Shown here: in pieces, positions 1 to 5,892 of the stretch
How positions within the stretch are numbered: position 1 is the first letter of the stretch
Layout of the letters: every line of letters begins with the position of its first letter
Source: Lachnospiraceae bacterium UBA7199
GTDB taxonomy: Bacteria; Bacillota; Clostridia; Lachnospirales; Lachnospiraceae
Direction of reading: 5' to 3'
Length of the DNA stretch: 17,459 nucleotides
Assembly (NCBI GenBank): GCA_002490775.1
Contig: DKUR01000090.1
Location: 3,614-21,072, forward strand
Made by a program: the position numbers and the translations under genes
The notes under the pieces: model-generated
The model's database searches: none
What the model was told of the DNA's origin: nothing
What the model saw: the letters and a program-made list of their open reading frames with translations, nothing else

Positions 1-69
1 CGTCTGTGCCTGCTGCCCTGCTGCTTTCGTCTTTGCGTTCAGAATGTCGTTAATACCAAACTTTGCCAT
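1..69 (-). CDS. parB: ParB-like partition protein, N-terminal fragment cut by window edge
   Basis: Only the first 23 codons are visible, reading MAKFGINDILNAKTKAAGQQ and three more residues before the window ends. The start ATG at 69 has a GCGAGG ribosome binding site that overlaps the stop codon of the preceding small gene. The opening pattern (MAKF-x-INDxLNAK) is what I know from the N-termini of chromosomal and plasmid ParB/Spo0J-like proteins of Firmicutes. The position just downstream of parA fits a ParA-ParB segregation pair. Family known: ParB binds parS sites and stimulates the ParA ATPase. The call rests on a short N-terminus plus context, because no ParB nuclease or HTH domain is inside the window. 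Confidence 0.6.
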   Translation of the reverse strand, partial: MAKFGINDILNAKTKAAGQQAQT

Positions 70-74
70 ATTCT

Positions 75-272
75 CTACCTCGCTTTCTCAATCCTTTGTT
101 TTTTCTTACACTGTCCCATTACTCCGTTGCACATTTCGCACGTTCTCCAATGCTCGCAAGCGTCGCTTTTCGGGCATTTCTTCCCTGCAAATTTGCTGCC
201 CCAGTTCCAGCACTCCGTACCGCCAGTCCTGCGACAATGCCAGTAAACGCATAATCTCTCTTTATGTGCCAC
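75..272 (-). CDS. small Cys-rich protein between parA and parB-like genes
   Basis: This is a 65-residue ORF from a GTG start at 272. The GTG lies 5 bases after the parA stop, with GCGAGG overlapping that stop as ribosome binding site. The product has eight cysteines, spaced C-x4-C, then C, then GKKC-x5-C-x5-C-x2-C, then a final C before a basic KKKQRIEKAR tail. The spacing suggests one or two metal-binding knuckles, but no named family is recognised. Its end (AAAGCGAGGTAG) is the same DNA as the end of parA and supplies the ribosome binding site of the parB-like gene, so it looks like a translationally coupled operon member. A competing ATG-started 48-codon ORF in another frame (106-252) was judged less likely. 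The start codon is uncertain. Confidence 0.55.
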   Translation of the reverse strand: MAHKERLCVYWHCRRTGGTECWNWGSKFAGKKCPKSDACEHWRTCEMCNGVMGQCKKKQRIEKAR

Positions 273-277
273 GCTTG

Positions 278-1051
278 CTACCTCGCTTTCCCTGTATACG
301 CTGTTACAAATTTCTTGTACCCCTGCGCCGCTCCGCAGCATGGGCTATACTCATAAATCGGCTTACGCATGAAAGTATTTTCTGCTACTTTCTTGGAATA
401 CCGAATAATACCCAAAATATTAAAATCTGTCTTTTGTTCCAGCCACTCTACGCCTGCTGCCTCGCCGTCTGTGTTCTGGTATGACGTAATCAGTACGCCT
501 GCCAGCTTTAATGCTGGGTTAAATGCCTTTGCGTCCTCTATCTGCTCTGTCACAATGTCCAGCCCCTCTAAAGCGTCCTCGTCCACCTTTACGGGTACTA
601 TTACCTCGTCCGTGATTGCAAGCGCATTTATGACATTAAGCCCAATATCCGGCGGGTTATCAATGATACAGTAATCATAAAAGCCGCCCATAATGTCTGC
701 AAATCTCTTATAGCGTTCTGTCTGGTTCTCGCTGTCCTCTTTTGTCAAATTCCACGTAGCCCCAAAAAGTGACATATTCGACGTAACAATATCTATGCAG
801 CACTGCTGCCCTACGTAATCTGTATTCTGTATCAGCTCTGTTGCTCCCTGCCAGTCCCCAGCCAGCAACCTTGTAACTGGTGCTACGCTCTCTGCGTCGT
901 ATCTGCTATACGCCTTGCTTAAATTCCCTTGCTTATCATTGTCAATCAGCAGCACCCTGTAACCTCTCCTGTAAATCTCATACGCCATGTTTGCCGCTGT
1001 AAAGGTCTTGGCTACGCCGCCCTTTAAGTTCAAAATGCTTATTGTTTTCAT
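278..1051 (-). CDS. parA: ParA family partition ATPase
   Basis: This 257-residue protein carries the deviant Walker A motif KGGVAKT at residues 10-16 right after the first beta strand. The second switch region LLIDNDKQGN lies around 34-43, and Walker B YCIIDNPPD around 127-135. These mark the ParA/MinD/Soj class of cytoskeletal ATPases, which segregate plasmids or chromosomes by ATP-dependent, nonspecific DNA binding cycled by ParB. The length is typical of the short ParA (Soj-like) type, which lacks an N-terminal HTH domain, so autoregulation would depend on ParB. The ATG at 1051 has the upstream site GAGAGGCAAAGA. It sits between a VRR-NUC gene and a small Cys-rich gene, with the ParB-like gene next, all on one strand. 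Confidence 0.93.
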   Translation of the reverse strand: MKTISILNLKGGVAKTFTAANMAYEIYRRGYRVLLIDNDKQGNLSKAYSRYDAESVAPVTRLLAGDWQGATELIQNTDYVGQQCCIDIVTSNMSLFGATWNLTKEDSENQTERYKRFADIMGGFYDYCIIDNPPDIGLNVINALAITDEVIVPVKVDEDALEGLDIVTEQIEDAKAFNPALKLAGVLITSYQNTDGEAAGVEWLEQKTDFNILGIIRYSKKVAENTFMRKPIYEYSPCCGAAQGYKKFVTAYTGKAR

Positions 1052-1078
1052 TCTTTGCCTCTCTTTCCTGCGTTGCCC

Positions 1079-1489
1079 CTAACGCATGGTTACTGTTTCC
1101 TGTTCTTTTGTAAGCTCGTCTGAATGTAATAAATACTGCTCTATCAGCTGCGCTGCTGGCTGCCAGCCGTAGCAGACGGCGGTATAATAGCCCTGCTGCC
1201 GCAGATACTCTAACCACTCTTTCTGTTTCTTGGTCGTCGTGTTCTCGCCTGCCTTAAGCTCTATATAAAGCCCATGATACCCAGCCCTTGCAGCTGGTAG
1301 CATAATGTCTGGCACGCCAGCCTTTACGCCCTGCCTCTTAAGCACCGCTGCTGTTGCTTTATCACGTTTGCCGCCGTTTGGCACATGATACATATATTGC
1401 AGTTCCGGCATAATCTCTGTTCTGTATGCAGCCCAGCTAAATAATGCCTCTTGATGCCCGCTTTCGTCGTCCAGTCTAAAGTTTCTCAT
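1079..1489 (-). CDS. VRR-NUC domain nuclease
   Basis: This 136-residue protein is close to the size of stand-alone VRR-NUC proteins. The PD-(D/E)XK core is visible: an E in GHQEALFSW near residue 14, GVPDIMLP around 75-82, and LYIELKAG around 90-97, with a following QKEWLEYLRQQGY helix. Family known: VRR-NUC (virus-type replication-repair nuclease) domains occur alone in phages and plasmids and cut branched or single-strand-containing DNA. Its place in an operon with an HUH replication initiator, an SSB-like protein and parA points to processing of replication intermediates, which is inference. The ATG at 1489 overlaps the end of the preceding gene by 14 bases and has GCGAGGCGAGAAA upstream. 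Confidence 0.85.
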   Translation of the reverse strand: MRNFRLDDESGHQEALFSWAAYRTEIMPELQYMYHVPNGGKRDKATAAVLKRQGVKAGVPDIMLPAARAGYHGLYIELKAGENTTTKKQKEWLEYLRQQGYYTAVCYGWQPAAQLIEQYLLHSDELTKEQETVTMR

Positions 1490-1721
1490 TTTCTCGCCTC
1501 GCTCTCTGCTTAAATTCTACATACTGGCAAATTCTAAAAAGTAGCCCGTCCTTATGCGGCTTGCTGTTCTCTATCGCCAAAAGCGTTATTGTTTCCTCGC
1601 TTTGTAGTCCTGCATTTCCCAGTACGTCCCAGCGGCATATACCGTAGTATCTGCACCGTAGGCAGCAGCGCTTACAGTCCTTGCCTTTCTGGAATAACCA
1701 GTATTTAATTTTTTCTATCAT
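1476..1721 (-). CDS. small Cys-rich hypothetical protein
   Basis: This 81-residue protein has a cysteine cluster near the N-terminus (CKRCCLRCRYYGIC, residues 16-29), resembling a metal-binding knuckle, and a single later Cys. The rest is polar and ends in a basic RARRENEKL tail. I do not recognise a family. The ATG at 1721 has AAGGACAG eight or so bases upstream. The end overlaps the start of the VRR-NUC gene by 14 bases, so the two are probably translationally coupled. A role in DNA binding or redox sensing is only a guess from the Cys pattern. Confidence 0.65.
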   Translation of the reverse strand: MIEKIKYWLFQKGKDCKRCCLRCRYYGICRWDVLGNAGLQSEETITLLAIENSKPHKDGLLFRICQYVEFKQRARRENEKL

Positions 1722-1753
1722 GTTTTCTGTCCTTTCTGCTGCCGTTGTTTTTT

Positions 1754-1879
1754 TCAGCTCTCCTGCTGTTCAAAAATAGCCGCCGCAATTCTAAACGCCA
1801 GATATGCTGCCACAATCAGTGCCAGCAGTCCGGCTATTATCAACACTGCTGCAATGGCAATGCCCTTGATTATCTGCAT
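1754..1879 (-). CDS. 41-residue single-pass membrane peptide
   Basis: This short ORF starts with ATG at 1879, one base after the rep stop codon (1881-1883), and ends with TGA at 1754-1756. The product begins MQIIKGIAIAAVLIIAGLLA. A hydrophobic stretch runs from about residue 7 to 33, followed by a charged end (EQQES), so it is predicted to span the membrane once. A G-rich run formed by the last codons of rep (GGGGGGGCTGAA before the ATG) supplies a ribosome binding site, which suggests coupling to rep. Translation as a clean membrane helix filling the gap between two genes is the main evidence. No family is recognised. It could be a small membrane anchor or a toxin-like peptide, and neither is shown. 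Confidence 0.55.
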   Translation of the reverse strand: MQIIKGIAIAAVLIIAGLLALIVAAYLAFRIAAAIFEQQES

Positions 1880-1880
1880 T

Positions 1881-2648
1881 TCAGCCCCCCCTATCTGTTA
1901 TTTTTACTAAGGTGTATCTTAAATACCCATAGCCGTAATACTCTGGGCTGTGTACCCCCATGCTTACGCTGTTCTTGTCCACGTAATAGCCCTTTATTGC
2001 TTTTGGCTCTTTCTTGAAATACTCACGGTCTGAAATTATGTGGTACTCTGGTTCTGGCCTTACTAAATTCTTGCTGCAATTCCAGCGCTTGCCCTGTAAT
2101 GCTCCGTCAGTACCCTTTTTGTGCGTTCCTGTGTATTTGATTAAATAGCTTGCCAGTTCTGCATAGTTGCCGCTATCGTCCAGTGGGAATACCTTAACCC
2201 TGTTATGCCCCTCGTATGCCTTATACCAGCAGCGTTGTAAAATCTCTGTATCAATTTTATTTACTACAAGGTGGTGATGCCTCGCACCTTTCTTGCCTAT
2301 CTCCATAACGTGTATGTATTTGAACTCTAACCCTGCTTTTCTGTACTCCTTTCTGCACTCCCTCAAAAATACGTCTATGTCCTGCCGCATCTGCTCCGGC
2401 GTTCTGTCCGGCTCTCCTTTCCTGCGGATATAGTCAAGCACTAAATGGTAGTCCCCATAGCCATAGTTTGCATTTATGAGTATCCTTAACTTTCTCTCTG
2501 CCTGTCTGGTGTTTACTTTCTCCTGCTCTTCTTTTGTTGGCTTTACTTTATCCCCTCTGCTGATACCTTTCTTTTTGTACCTACTGGTAAAGTACCTCTC
2601 TATCTCTATCGTATTTCCCGCTTTTGTTACCCTCTCTACGTATGGCAT
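1881..2648 (-). CDS. rep: HUH-type rolling-circle replication initiator protein
   Basis: The start chosen is the ATG at 2648, because AGAGAGGTAGAT lies directly upstream. A longer version from a TTG at 2687 has no such site. The protein is then 255 residues. It has the metal-binding HUH motif in GARHHHLVVN (residues 122-131, His 124-126) and a two-tyrosine motif YLIKYTG (Tyr 168 and Tyr 172, Y-x-x-K-Y), as in the superfamily I / phage gpA group. Family known: these nick one strand at the double-strand origin and become covalently linked to the 5' end. An upstream control region (2649-2820) with an antisense RNA candidate and a leader hairpin supports a copy-controlled initiator. A relaxase-like role in an integrative element is the alternative. 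The downstream neighbour is a tiny membrane peptide. Confidence 0.82.
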   Translation of the reverse strand: MPYVERVTKAGNTIEIERYFTSRYKKKGISRGDKVKPTKEEQEKVNTRQAERKLRILINANYGYGDYHLVLDYIRRKGEPDRTPEQMRQDIDVFLRECRKEYRKAGLEFKYIHVMEIGKKGARHHHLVVNKIDTEILQRCWYKAYEGHNRVKVFPLDDSGNYAELASYLIKYTGTHKKGTDGALQGKRWNCSKNLVRPEPEYHIISDREYFKKEPKAIKGYYVDKNSVSMGVHSPEYYGYGYLRYTLVKITDRGG

Positions 2649-2692
2649 ATATCTACCTCTCTGTCGGTTCGTTAATACTTTTATCAAGTGTT

Positions 2693-2713
2693 AAAACGGG
2701 CTGCCTGCCCGTT
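2693..2713 (-). terminator. attenuator-like hairpin in the rep leader
   Basis: On the minus strand AACGGGC, a 5-base loop AGGCA and GCCCGTT form a perfect 7-bp stem. The T-run at the end of the stem continues two bases beyond it, giving GCCCGTTTT. It lies about 45 bases before the rep ATG. The plus-strand version is followed by AAATTT and would not terminate well, so the hairpin is best read as a leader attenuator for rep. The U-tract is short, which fits conditional rather than constitutive termination. Confidence 0.45.
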
Positions 2714-2720
2714 AAATTTC

Positions 2721-2749
2721 TTGACTTTGTGCCATACATAGCTTATAAT
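2721..2749 (+). promoter_or_regulatory. near-consensus sigma-70-type promoter antisense to rep leader
   Basis: TTGACT at 2721-2726 and TATAAT at 2744-2749 are separated by exactly 17 bases on the plus strand, in a region where every gene is on the minus strand. The expected start point is around 2756. The only thing downstream before the terminator at 2780-2820 is a short non-coding stretch, so the promoter would make a small antisense RNA. Confidence 0.7.
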
Positions 2750-2755
2750 TTTTAT

Positions 2756-2820
2756 AGTATTTCAAAGCTGTATAGCTTAGCGCCTATGGTGTTTCCCCAC
2801 CGTAGGTGCTTTTATTTTTT
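2756..2820 (+). ncRNA. candidate antisense RNA controlling rep (ctRNA-like)
   Basis: This is the predicted transcript of about 65 nt between the promoter at 2721-2749 and the terminator ending at 2820. It has no ORF. It contains a small hairpin (AGCT...AGCT near 2766-2777) and then the large terminator stem. It is fully complementary to the 5' part of the leader between the DUF4406-like gene and rep, upstream of the attenuator-like hairpin at 2693-2713. That layout is the one known for rolling-circle plasmid countertranscribed RNAs of the pT181 kind, which act by promoting premature termination of the rep mRNA. The functional assignment is inference; the promoter and terminator are visible directly. 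Confidence 0.55.
2780..2820 (+). terminator. strong intrinsic terminator on plus strand
   Basis: GCGCCTATGGTG (2780-2791), a 6-base loop and CACCGTAGGTGC (2798-2809) form a 12-bp stem with two G-U wobbles, followed by TTTTATTTTTT. On the minus strand the same DNA would have two A-C mismatches and no U-tract, so it terminates plus-strand transcription only. The tract ends at the stop codon of the minus-strand gene beginning at 3326. Confidence 0.78.
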
Positions 2821-3326
2821 CATGTTTCCTGCCGCTCTCTTATGCGGCTTAAGGCATACTCATAAGCCCGTCTGTACGGCTCTCTGCAATCGTAGCCCGT
2901 GCAGCTGTATAATTTGCTGCCCTTGCAAAATTCGCAGCTATGCAGCTTTGCGTAATCGCTCGCCGCCCTCTCCTGTCGCTTTTCCTCATATTCCAGATGC
3001 CGTTTAATCTGGTTTGCATCTATAACCGCAATTCCCAGCATATTTGCTGTATGTATTTCTCTGTCCATTCCCTCTGTTATGCCGTATTTCACACCAGCAA
3101 TAACAAAATCGCAGCCTTTCAGCAGCGCAAGCCCCGCAGCCATGCCCCTTGCCCGCTCTTCCGGCTTTTTATCGTCCATGCACTGCGTCATATATAAATG
3201 CGGCGTAATGAGTGCTAAGCCCGCCTCTAACGCCTGCCGTGTCAGCTGCTGCGCATAATCTATGTTTCTGTCCAGCTCTGCGCCGTCTTTCGCCCTGTAT
3301 GGGCTGCATATATAAACCTTTCTCAT
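2820..3326 (-). CDS. DUF4406-like protein (nucleoside deoxyribosyltransferase fold)
   Basis: This 168-residue protein opens MRKVYICSPYRAKDG, followed by NIDYAQQLTRQALEAG, LITPHLYMTQ, a GMAAGLALLKGCDFVIAG segment and ITEGMDREIHTANMLGI. This order matches the DUF4406 / nucleoside 2-deoxyribosyltransferase-like Rossmann fold found often in phages and mobile elements, where it may act on nucleotides. That role is family knowledge and not shown here. A C-terminal extension carries a Cys cluster (CEFCKGSKLYSC, then C), possibly metal-binding. The start ATG overlaps the stop of the preceding gene by 4 bases (ATGA). It is the last gene before the rep control region. Confidence 0.75.
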   Translation of the reverse strand: MRKVYICSPYRAKDGAELDRNIDYAQQLTRQALEAGLALITPHLYMTQCMDDKKPEERARGMAAGLALLKGCDFVIAGVKYGITEGMDREIHTANMLGIAVIDANQIKRHLEYEEKRQERAASDYAKLHSCEFCKGSKLYSCTGYDCREPYRRAYEYALSRIRERQET

Positions 3327-3643
3327 GCCTTTTTACCCGCTTTCTGTTGTGCCTCTGCCCGTGCCTGTTCATTTCCTGCCAGATATGCTGCTAAGCACAT
3401 CAGCTCGTCTGCTCCCTTTTGGTCTATAAAATTACAATCAACGCAGCATTTACAGTACCCCGTAATCTGTAAATATCTGTCGTATACTTCCTGTGGTGTC
3501 TGGCACTGCTTTAAGCTGTCCACCATGCCTGCAAGCTGCTGTATTGCCTTTATGCCTGCCTCGCCGCCCTTTCCGTGTATCCCTACTGTAATCTGCCGCA
3601 TTTTTGTTGCGCCGTCTGCTCCTAAAATTGTTTTACTCTTCAT
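3323..3643 (-). CDS. conserved hypothetical protein of the replication operon
   Basis: This 106-residue protein has no recognised family. It has a moderately hydrophilic N-terminal half (MKSKTILGADGATKM), a predicted helical middle (IKAIQQLAGMVDSLKQC), a Cys cluster CKCCVDC near residue 65-71, and an Ala/Lys-rich helical end. The ATG at 3643 has GCGAGGCACAGA directly upstream. A second ATG thirteen codons in (MRQITVG) has an AGGAG too far away to be preferred. It overlaps the preceding gene by 11 bases and the following DUF4406-like gene by 4, so it is part of one coupled cluster. Confidence 0.7.
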   Translation of the reverse strand: MKSKTILGADGATKMRQITVGIHGKGGEAGIKAIQQLAGMVDSLKQCQTPQEVYDRYLQITGYCKCCVDCNFIDQKGADELMCLAAYLAGNEQARAEAQQKAGKKA

Positions 3644-3887
3644 TCTGTGCCTCGCTTTCTTCCTTAAACCCAGCCAAAAGCATAGTCATTGCATCTATCG
3701 CTGTATCAAAATGTTTTCCCATCTCTGCTGCGTCAATAAGCCCCTGCTTTGTGTTTCTTCCGTTCCCTTTTATTACTTGCGTTTGCAAAATAGGTTTTAA
3801 CTGGCTAAGCCCAGCTATGCTGTTCTCTAACTCTTCCTCACTCACGCAGATTTTTACATAGCCCTTGCCGATATGTTCAACACTCAT
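3633..3887 (-). CDS. small hypothetical protein downstream of SSB-like gene
   Basis: This 84-residue acidic protein starts MSVEHIGKGYVKICVSEEEL and appears to have a short beta segment followed by helices (ENSIAGLSQLKPILQ and a second helix near 55-75). No family is recognised. The ATG at 3887 lies inside the last codons of the SSB-like gene (11-base overlap) with GAAGAGGCAGAAA as ribosome binding site. Its own end overlaps the next gene by 11 bases. The tight coupling suggests a shared role in single-strand DNA handling, but nothing in the sequence proves it. Confidence 0.65.
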   Translation of the reverse strand: MSVEHIGKGYVKICVSEEELENSIAGLSQLKPILQTQVIKGNGRNTKQGLIDAAEMGKHFDTAIDAMTMLLAGFKEESEAQNEE

Positions 3888-4605
3888 TTTCTGCCTCTTC
3901 CTTTCTTCTAATCAGCCGTACCGATACCTCATAAGCTGTGCGCTGTTCTCTTTCTCCTGTGGCTGCATCAAGCACCTTTTCATACTGGCGGCTCTGATAC
4001 CGTCCCAGCAGCTCTACAGTGTCGCCCTGCTGCCACTGCGCCGCCTCGTCTGCCTGTTCCTGCCAGCAGATGCACGGTAAAAAGCAGCTGCCGCCTGTAA
4101 GCTCATTTCTTACCTTTACCGTAATATCAGTAATGCGCTTGCCTCTCGGTGTTTCTCTGTATGTTGGCTTATTCGCTATAACGCCTCTTACTGCTGCCTC
4201 GTCCTGCTCTACTGCCTTTTCCGATACCGCCACAAAATCTGCCAGAATATATACCAGCAGTCTACCGCTCTGGAAGTCCTTAAGCGTCTGCACCTTACCT
4301 GTCAGTAAAAGCCTGCTGCCCTCTACAAATTCCTGCATAACGTCAAATTCTATGCCGTTGCAAGCCCTGTATGGTACGCCCTCTGCAAATACTACTGTTA
4401 CCTCGTCCGGCACGCCGCTTGGTCTTACCGTTTCCAACTTTGCCATATAACCGCAAAACGGCAGCCCGCATAGCTGCTTAATTTCCTTAATCTGTGTAAG
4501 CGTTCCTACCAGTCCCGCTGCATTTCCCTTGATACCGCCACCTGTAAGCTCGTCCATGATTGCAGTATCTAAATCCCGTAAAAAATCCGGCTTTTTCTTT
4601 GTCAT
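3877..4605 (-). CDS. SSB-like protein with two predicted OB-fold halves
   Basis: This 242-residue protein has a C-terminal half (about 139-232) that follows the single-stranded DNA-binding protein pattern: GVIANKPTYRETPRGKRITD, then ITVKVRN, a hydrophobic strand with FLPCICW, and GDTVELLGRYQSRQYE before the last strand. The N-terminal half (about 50-130) has a similar run of beta segments, with GYMAKLETV, EGSRLLLTGKVQTL and VYILADFVAV, and may be a degenerate second OB fold. The usual acidic SSB tip (DDDIPF) is missing; the end is RRKEEAENEC. It probably protects or organises single-stranded DNA during rolling-circle replication. That is inference from the rep and VRR-NUC neighbours. The ATG at 4605 has AGGAAGT upstream. 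Confidence 0.72.
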   Translation of the reverse strand: MTKKKPDFLRDLDTAIMDELTGGGIKGNAAGLVGTLTQIKEIKQLCGLPFCGYMAKLETVRPSGVPDEVTVVFAEGVPYRACNGIEFDVMQEFVEGSRLLLTGKVQTLKDFQSGRLLVYILADFVAVSEKAVEQDEAAVRGVIANKPTYRETPRGKRITDITVKVRNELTGGSCFLPCICWQEQADEAAQWQQGDTVELLGRYQSRQYEKVLDAATGEREQRTAYEVSVRLIRRKEEAENEC

Positions 4606-4625
4606 ACTTCCTGCTCTTTCCTTTC

Positions 4626-4925
4626 TTATATGTAAATGGTGTAGTAAAGCGACATCTGCAAATCACTAAACTTATACTGTGCTGTCTGGTCTGGCTCTAA
4701 TGGTTTCATAAGCCCCAGCTCTTTCCAGCGTCTGTGCGTTATCTCCGGCACTGCTCTAAACTTCTTTACCTCATGCCCGCTGTATTTTCGGTATTCCTCG
4801 CTTATCTCATGGTCTGCAAACGGTTTGAACGCTACCAGATACCCTACGTAAACCTCTGCTTTGCCCTCGATAATGCGCAGGCGGTCTGAACTCTCCAGCG
4901 TGCCTATAAACTCCTTTACTGTCAC
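4626..4925 (-). CDS. conserved hypothetical protein (mobile-element type)
   Basis: This 99-residue protein starts at a GTG with GGAGAGGCAGACA upstream. It reads as a small mixed alpha/beta protein: MTVKEFIGTLESSDRLRIIE, then VYVGYLVAF, a charged middle and a helix-rich end with ITHRRWKELGLMKPLEP. I do not recognise a named domain. Similar short proteins are common on Firmicutes phages and integrative elements, but that is an impression and not a match. It lies 12 bases after the preceding gene and about 20 before the SSB-like gene. Confidence 0.65.
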   Translation of the reverse strand: MTVKEFIGTLESSDRLRIIEGKAEVYVGYLVAFKPFADHEISEEYRKYSGHEVKKFRAVPEITHRRWKELGLMKPLEPDQTAQYKFSDLQMSLYYTIYI

Positions 4926-4937
4926 TGTCTGCCTCTC

Positions 4938-5279
4938 CTACTTCTCTGGCATTTCGTACAGCCTCGGTATTACTGCTGCAAACGGCTGTACGTCCATGCC
5001 GCCCCTTATTACGGCTGCACCGCCAGCCGTAAACAGATAGCTTACGCACGCTTTCTGTATCTCGTCCAGCACCTCTAAGCAGCGCTCTTTTGTGGCATAC
5101 TCTCCAATTTCTTCTAAACACCCGTCACTTATGCAAATTACGTGGCGCTTTTTGTCTGCCTCTGCGCCGCCTCTCTTTTTCTTTATGTCCTCGTACTCTC
5201 CATACTCTACGCAGGCGTAATTACCGCCCAGTCTATACAGCTTTTCTTTATTCTGGCTGCGTATATATACCTCGCTCAT
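4938..5279 (-). CDS. conserved hypothetical protein
   Basis: This 113-residue protein starts MSEVYIRSQNKEKLYRLGGN. It has the segment ECLEVLDEIQKACVS-like near its middle (actual text RCLEVLDEIQKA) and a C-terminal VQPFAAVIPRLYEMP. The pattern, with an early strand-rich half and a later helix plus a Pro/Leu-rich end, recalls small proteins frequently seen in Clostridia mobile elements next to replication genes. No function is known to me. The ATG at 5279 has AAGGAGATAAAGGCA upstream. It lies five bases after the stop of the gene before it. Confidence 0.7.
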   Translation of the reverse strand: MSEVYIRSQNKEKLYRLGGNYACVEYGEYEDIKKKRGGAEADKKRHVICISDGCLEEIGEYATKERCLEVLDEIQKACVSYLFTAGGAAVIRGGMDVQPFAAVIPRLYEMPEK

Positions 5280-5284
5280 TGCCT

Positions 5285-5527
5285 TTATCTCCTTGCCTCT
5301 ATGTTTTCCATTTCAGAAATGCAGTTTGACGGTATCAGCTCATAAGCTGCCGCCTCTATTTCTGTAAGCGCCTCTTTATACTCAATGTATCCCCACGCCT
5401 GCTGTGCTATCTCTGGTACGTTCTGCCGTTCCTCAAAATTTTCTATATGCAAAATCTCGTTTCCCTGCGGCTTTGGAAATGTTCCCAGTGATAACGGGCG
5501 TAAAGGGCTGTAATATCTGTGGCTCAT
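5285..5527 (-). CDS. small hypothetical protein, LPD28-like pattern
   Basis: This 80-residue protein begins MSHRYYSPLRPLSLGTFPKP, followed by HIENFEERQ, AWGYIEYKEAL and YELIPSN. The order (YYSPLRP-x-GTFP, then NF-x-R, then AWGYIEY, then YEL) resembles a small domain I associate with proteins of Firmicutes mobile elements (the LPD28 type attached to large polyvalent proteins). That identification is from memory and tentative. The function is unknown. The ATG overlaps the stop codon of the membrane protein gene before it by 4 bases (ATGA), with GGGGCGGGAGA upstream. Confidence 0.65.
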   Translation of the reverse strand: MSHRYYSPLRPLSLGTFPKPQGNEILHIENFEERQNVPEIAQQAWGYIEYKEALTEIEAAAYELIPSNCISEMENIEARR

Positions 5528-5892
5528 TCTCCCGCCCCGCTTTCCTCTTTATGTTCTTGGTAGCCCTCTAAGTATCCTATTGCCTCTACGTCAATGTCCT
5601 TGCCATCCTTACCGTCGTTGTTTATCCGAATTTTGCCGTAGTAGGCATAAATACAGCAGCCGTCATAGTCGTATACTCTTATGCTGCCCTCTGCGGCTGC
5701 CTCTGGTGTTTCAATAACCAGCGGCTCTGCCTGCTGCATCTGCGCTGCTACCTGTTCGTCTGTTACTGGCTCGCTGTTCTTTCCTCTGTACCAGATAGCC
5801 AGCATAAACAAAATGATTGCCAGCACGCCTGCCGCTATAATGGCTGCGCACTGCATCAGTTTTTTAACTGTCTGTCGTTTCTGTTTTCTCAT
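5524..5892 (-). CDS. membrane-anchored hypothetical protein
   Basis: This 122-residue protein has a basic N-terminus (MRKQKRQTVKK) followed by one hydrophobic helix (about residues 12-35, with CAAIIAAGVLAIILFMLAIW), so it is predicted to be anchored with the C-terminal part outside the cytoplasm. The exposed part is acidic and includes a beta-rich stretch with DGCCIYAYYGKIRI. No lipobox or clear cleavage site is evident. The family is unrecognised. Its start overlaps the stop of the Cys-rich gene before it by 4 bases and its end overlaps the next start by 4 bases, so the three are coupled. Confidence 0.65.
   Translation of the reverse strand: MRKQKRQTVKKLMQCAAIIAAGVLAIILFMLAIWYRGKNSEPVTDEQVAAQMQQAEPLVIETPEAAAEGSIRVYDYDGCCIYAYYGKIRINNDGKDGKDIDVEAIGYLEGYQEHKEESGAGE

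Noticed and set aside
106..252. ATG-started 48-codon ORF overlapping the small gene after parA
   Set aside because: It has a weaker context than the overlapping Cys-rich frame, whose stop provides the ribosome binding site for the next gene; its product is low-complexity basic sequence with no pattern.
44..674. Long plus-strand ORFs opposite parA
   Set aside because: They are antisense shadows of a clear ParA coding sequence, with no start signals or family pattern.
2649..2687. Upstream TTG start for rep
   Set aside because: No ribosome binding site precedes it, and it lies right after the attenuator-like hairpin; the ATG at 2648 has a good site.
3608..3619. 12-base match between the leader-end spacer at 9355-9388 and this site
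   Set aside because: Only 12 of 34 bases match and the flanks diverge; this is expected by chance in similar-composition DNA, so it is not a self-target.
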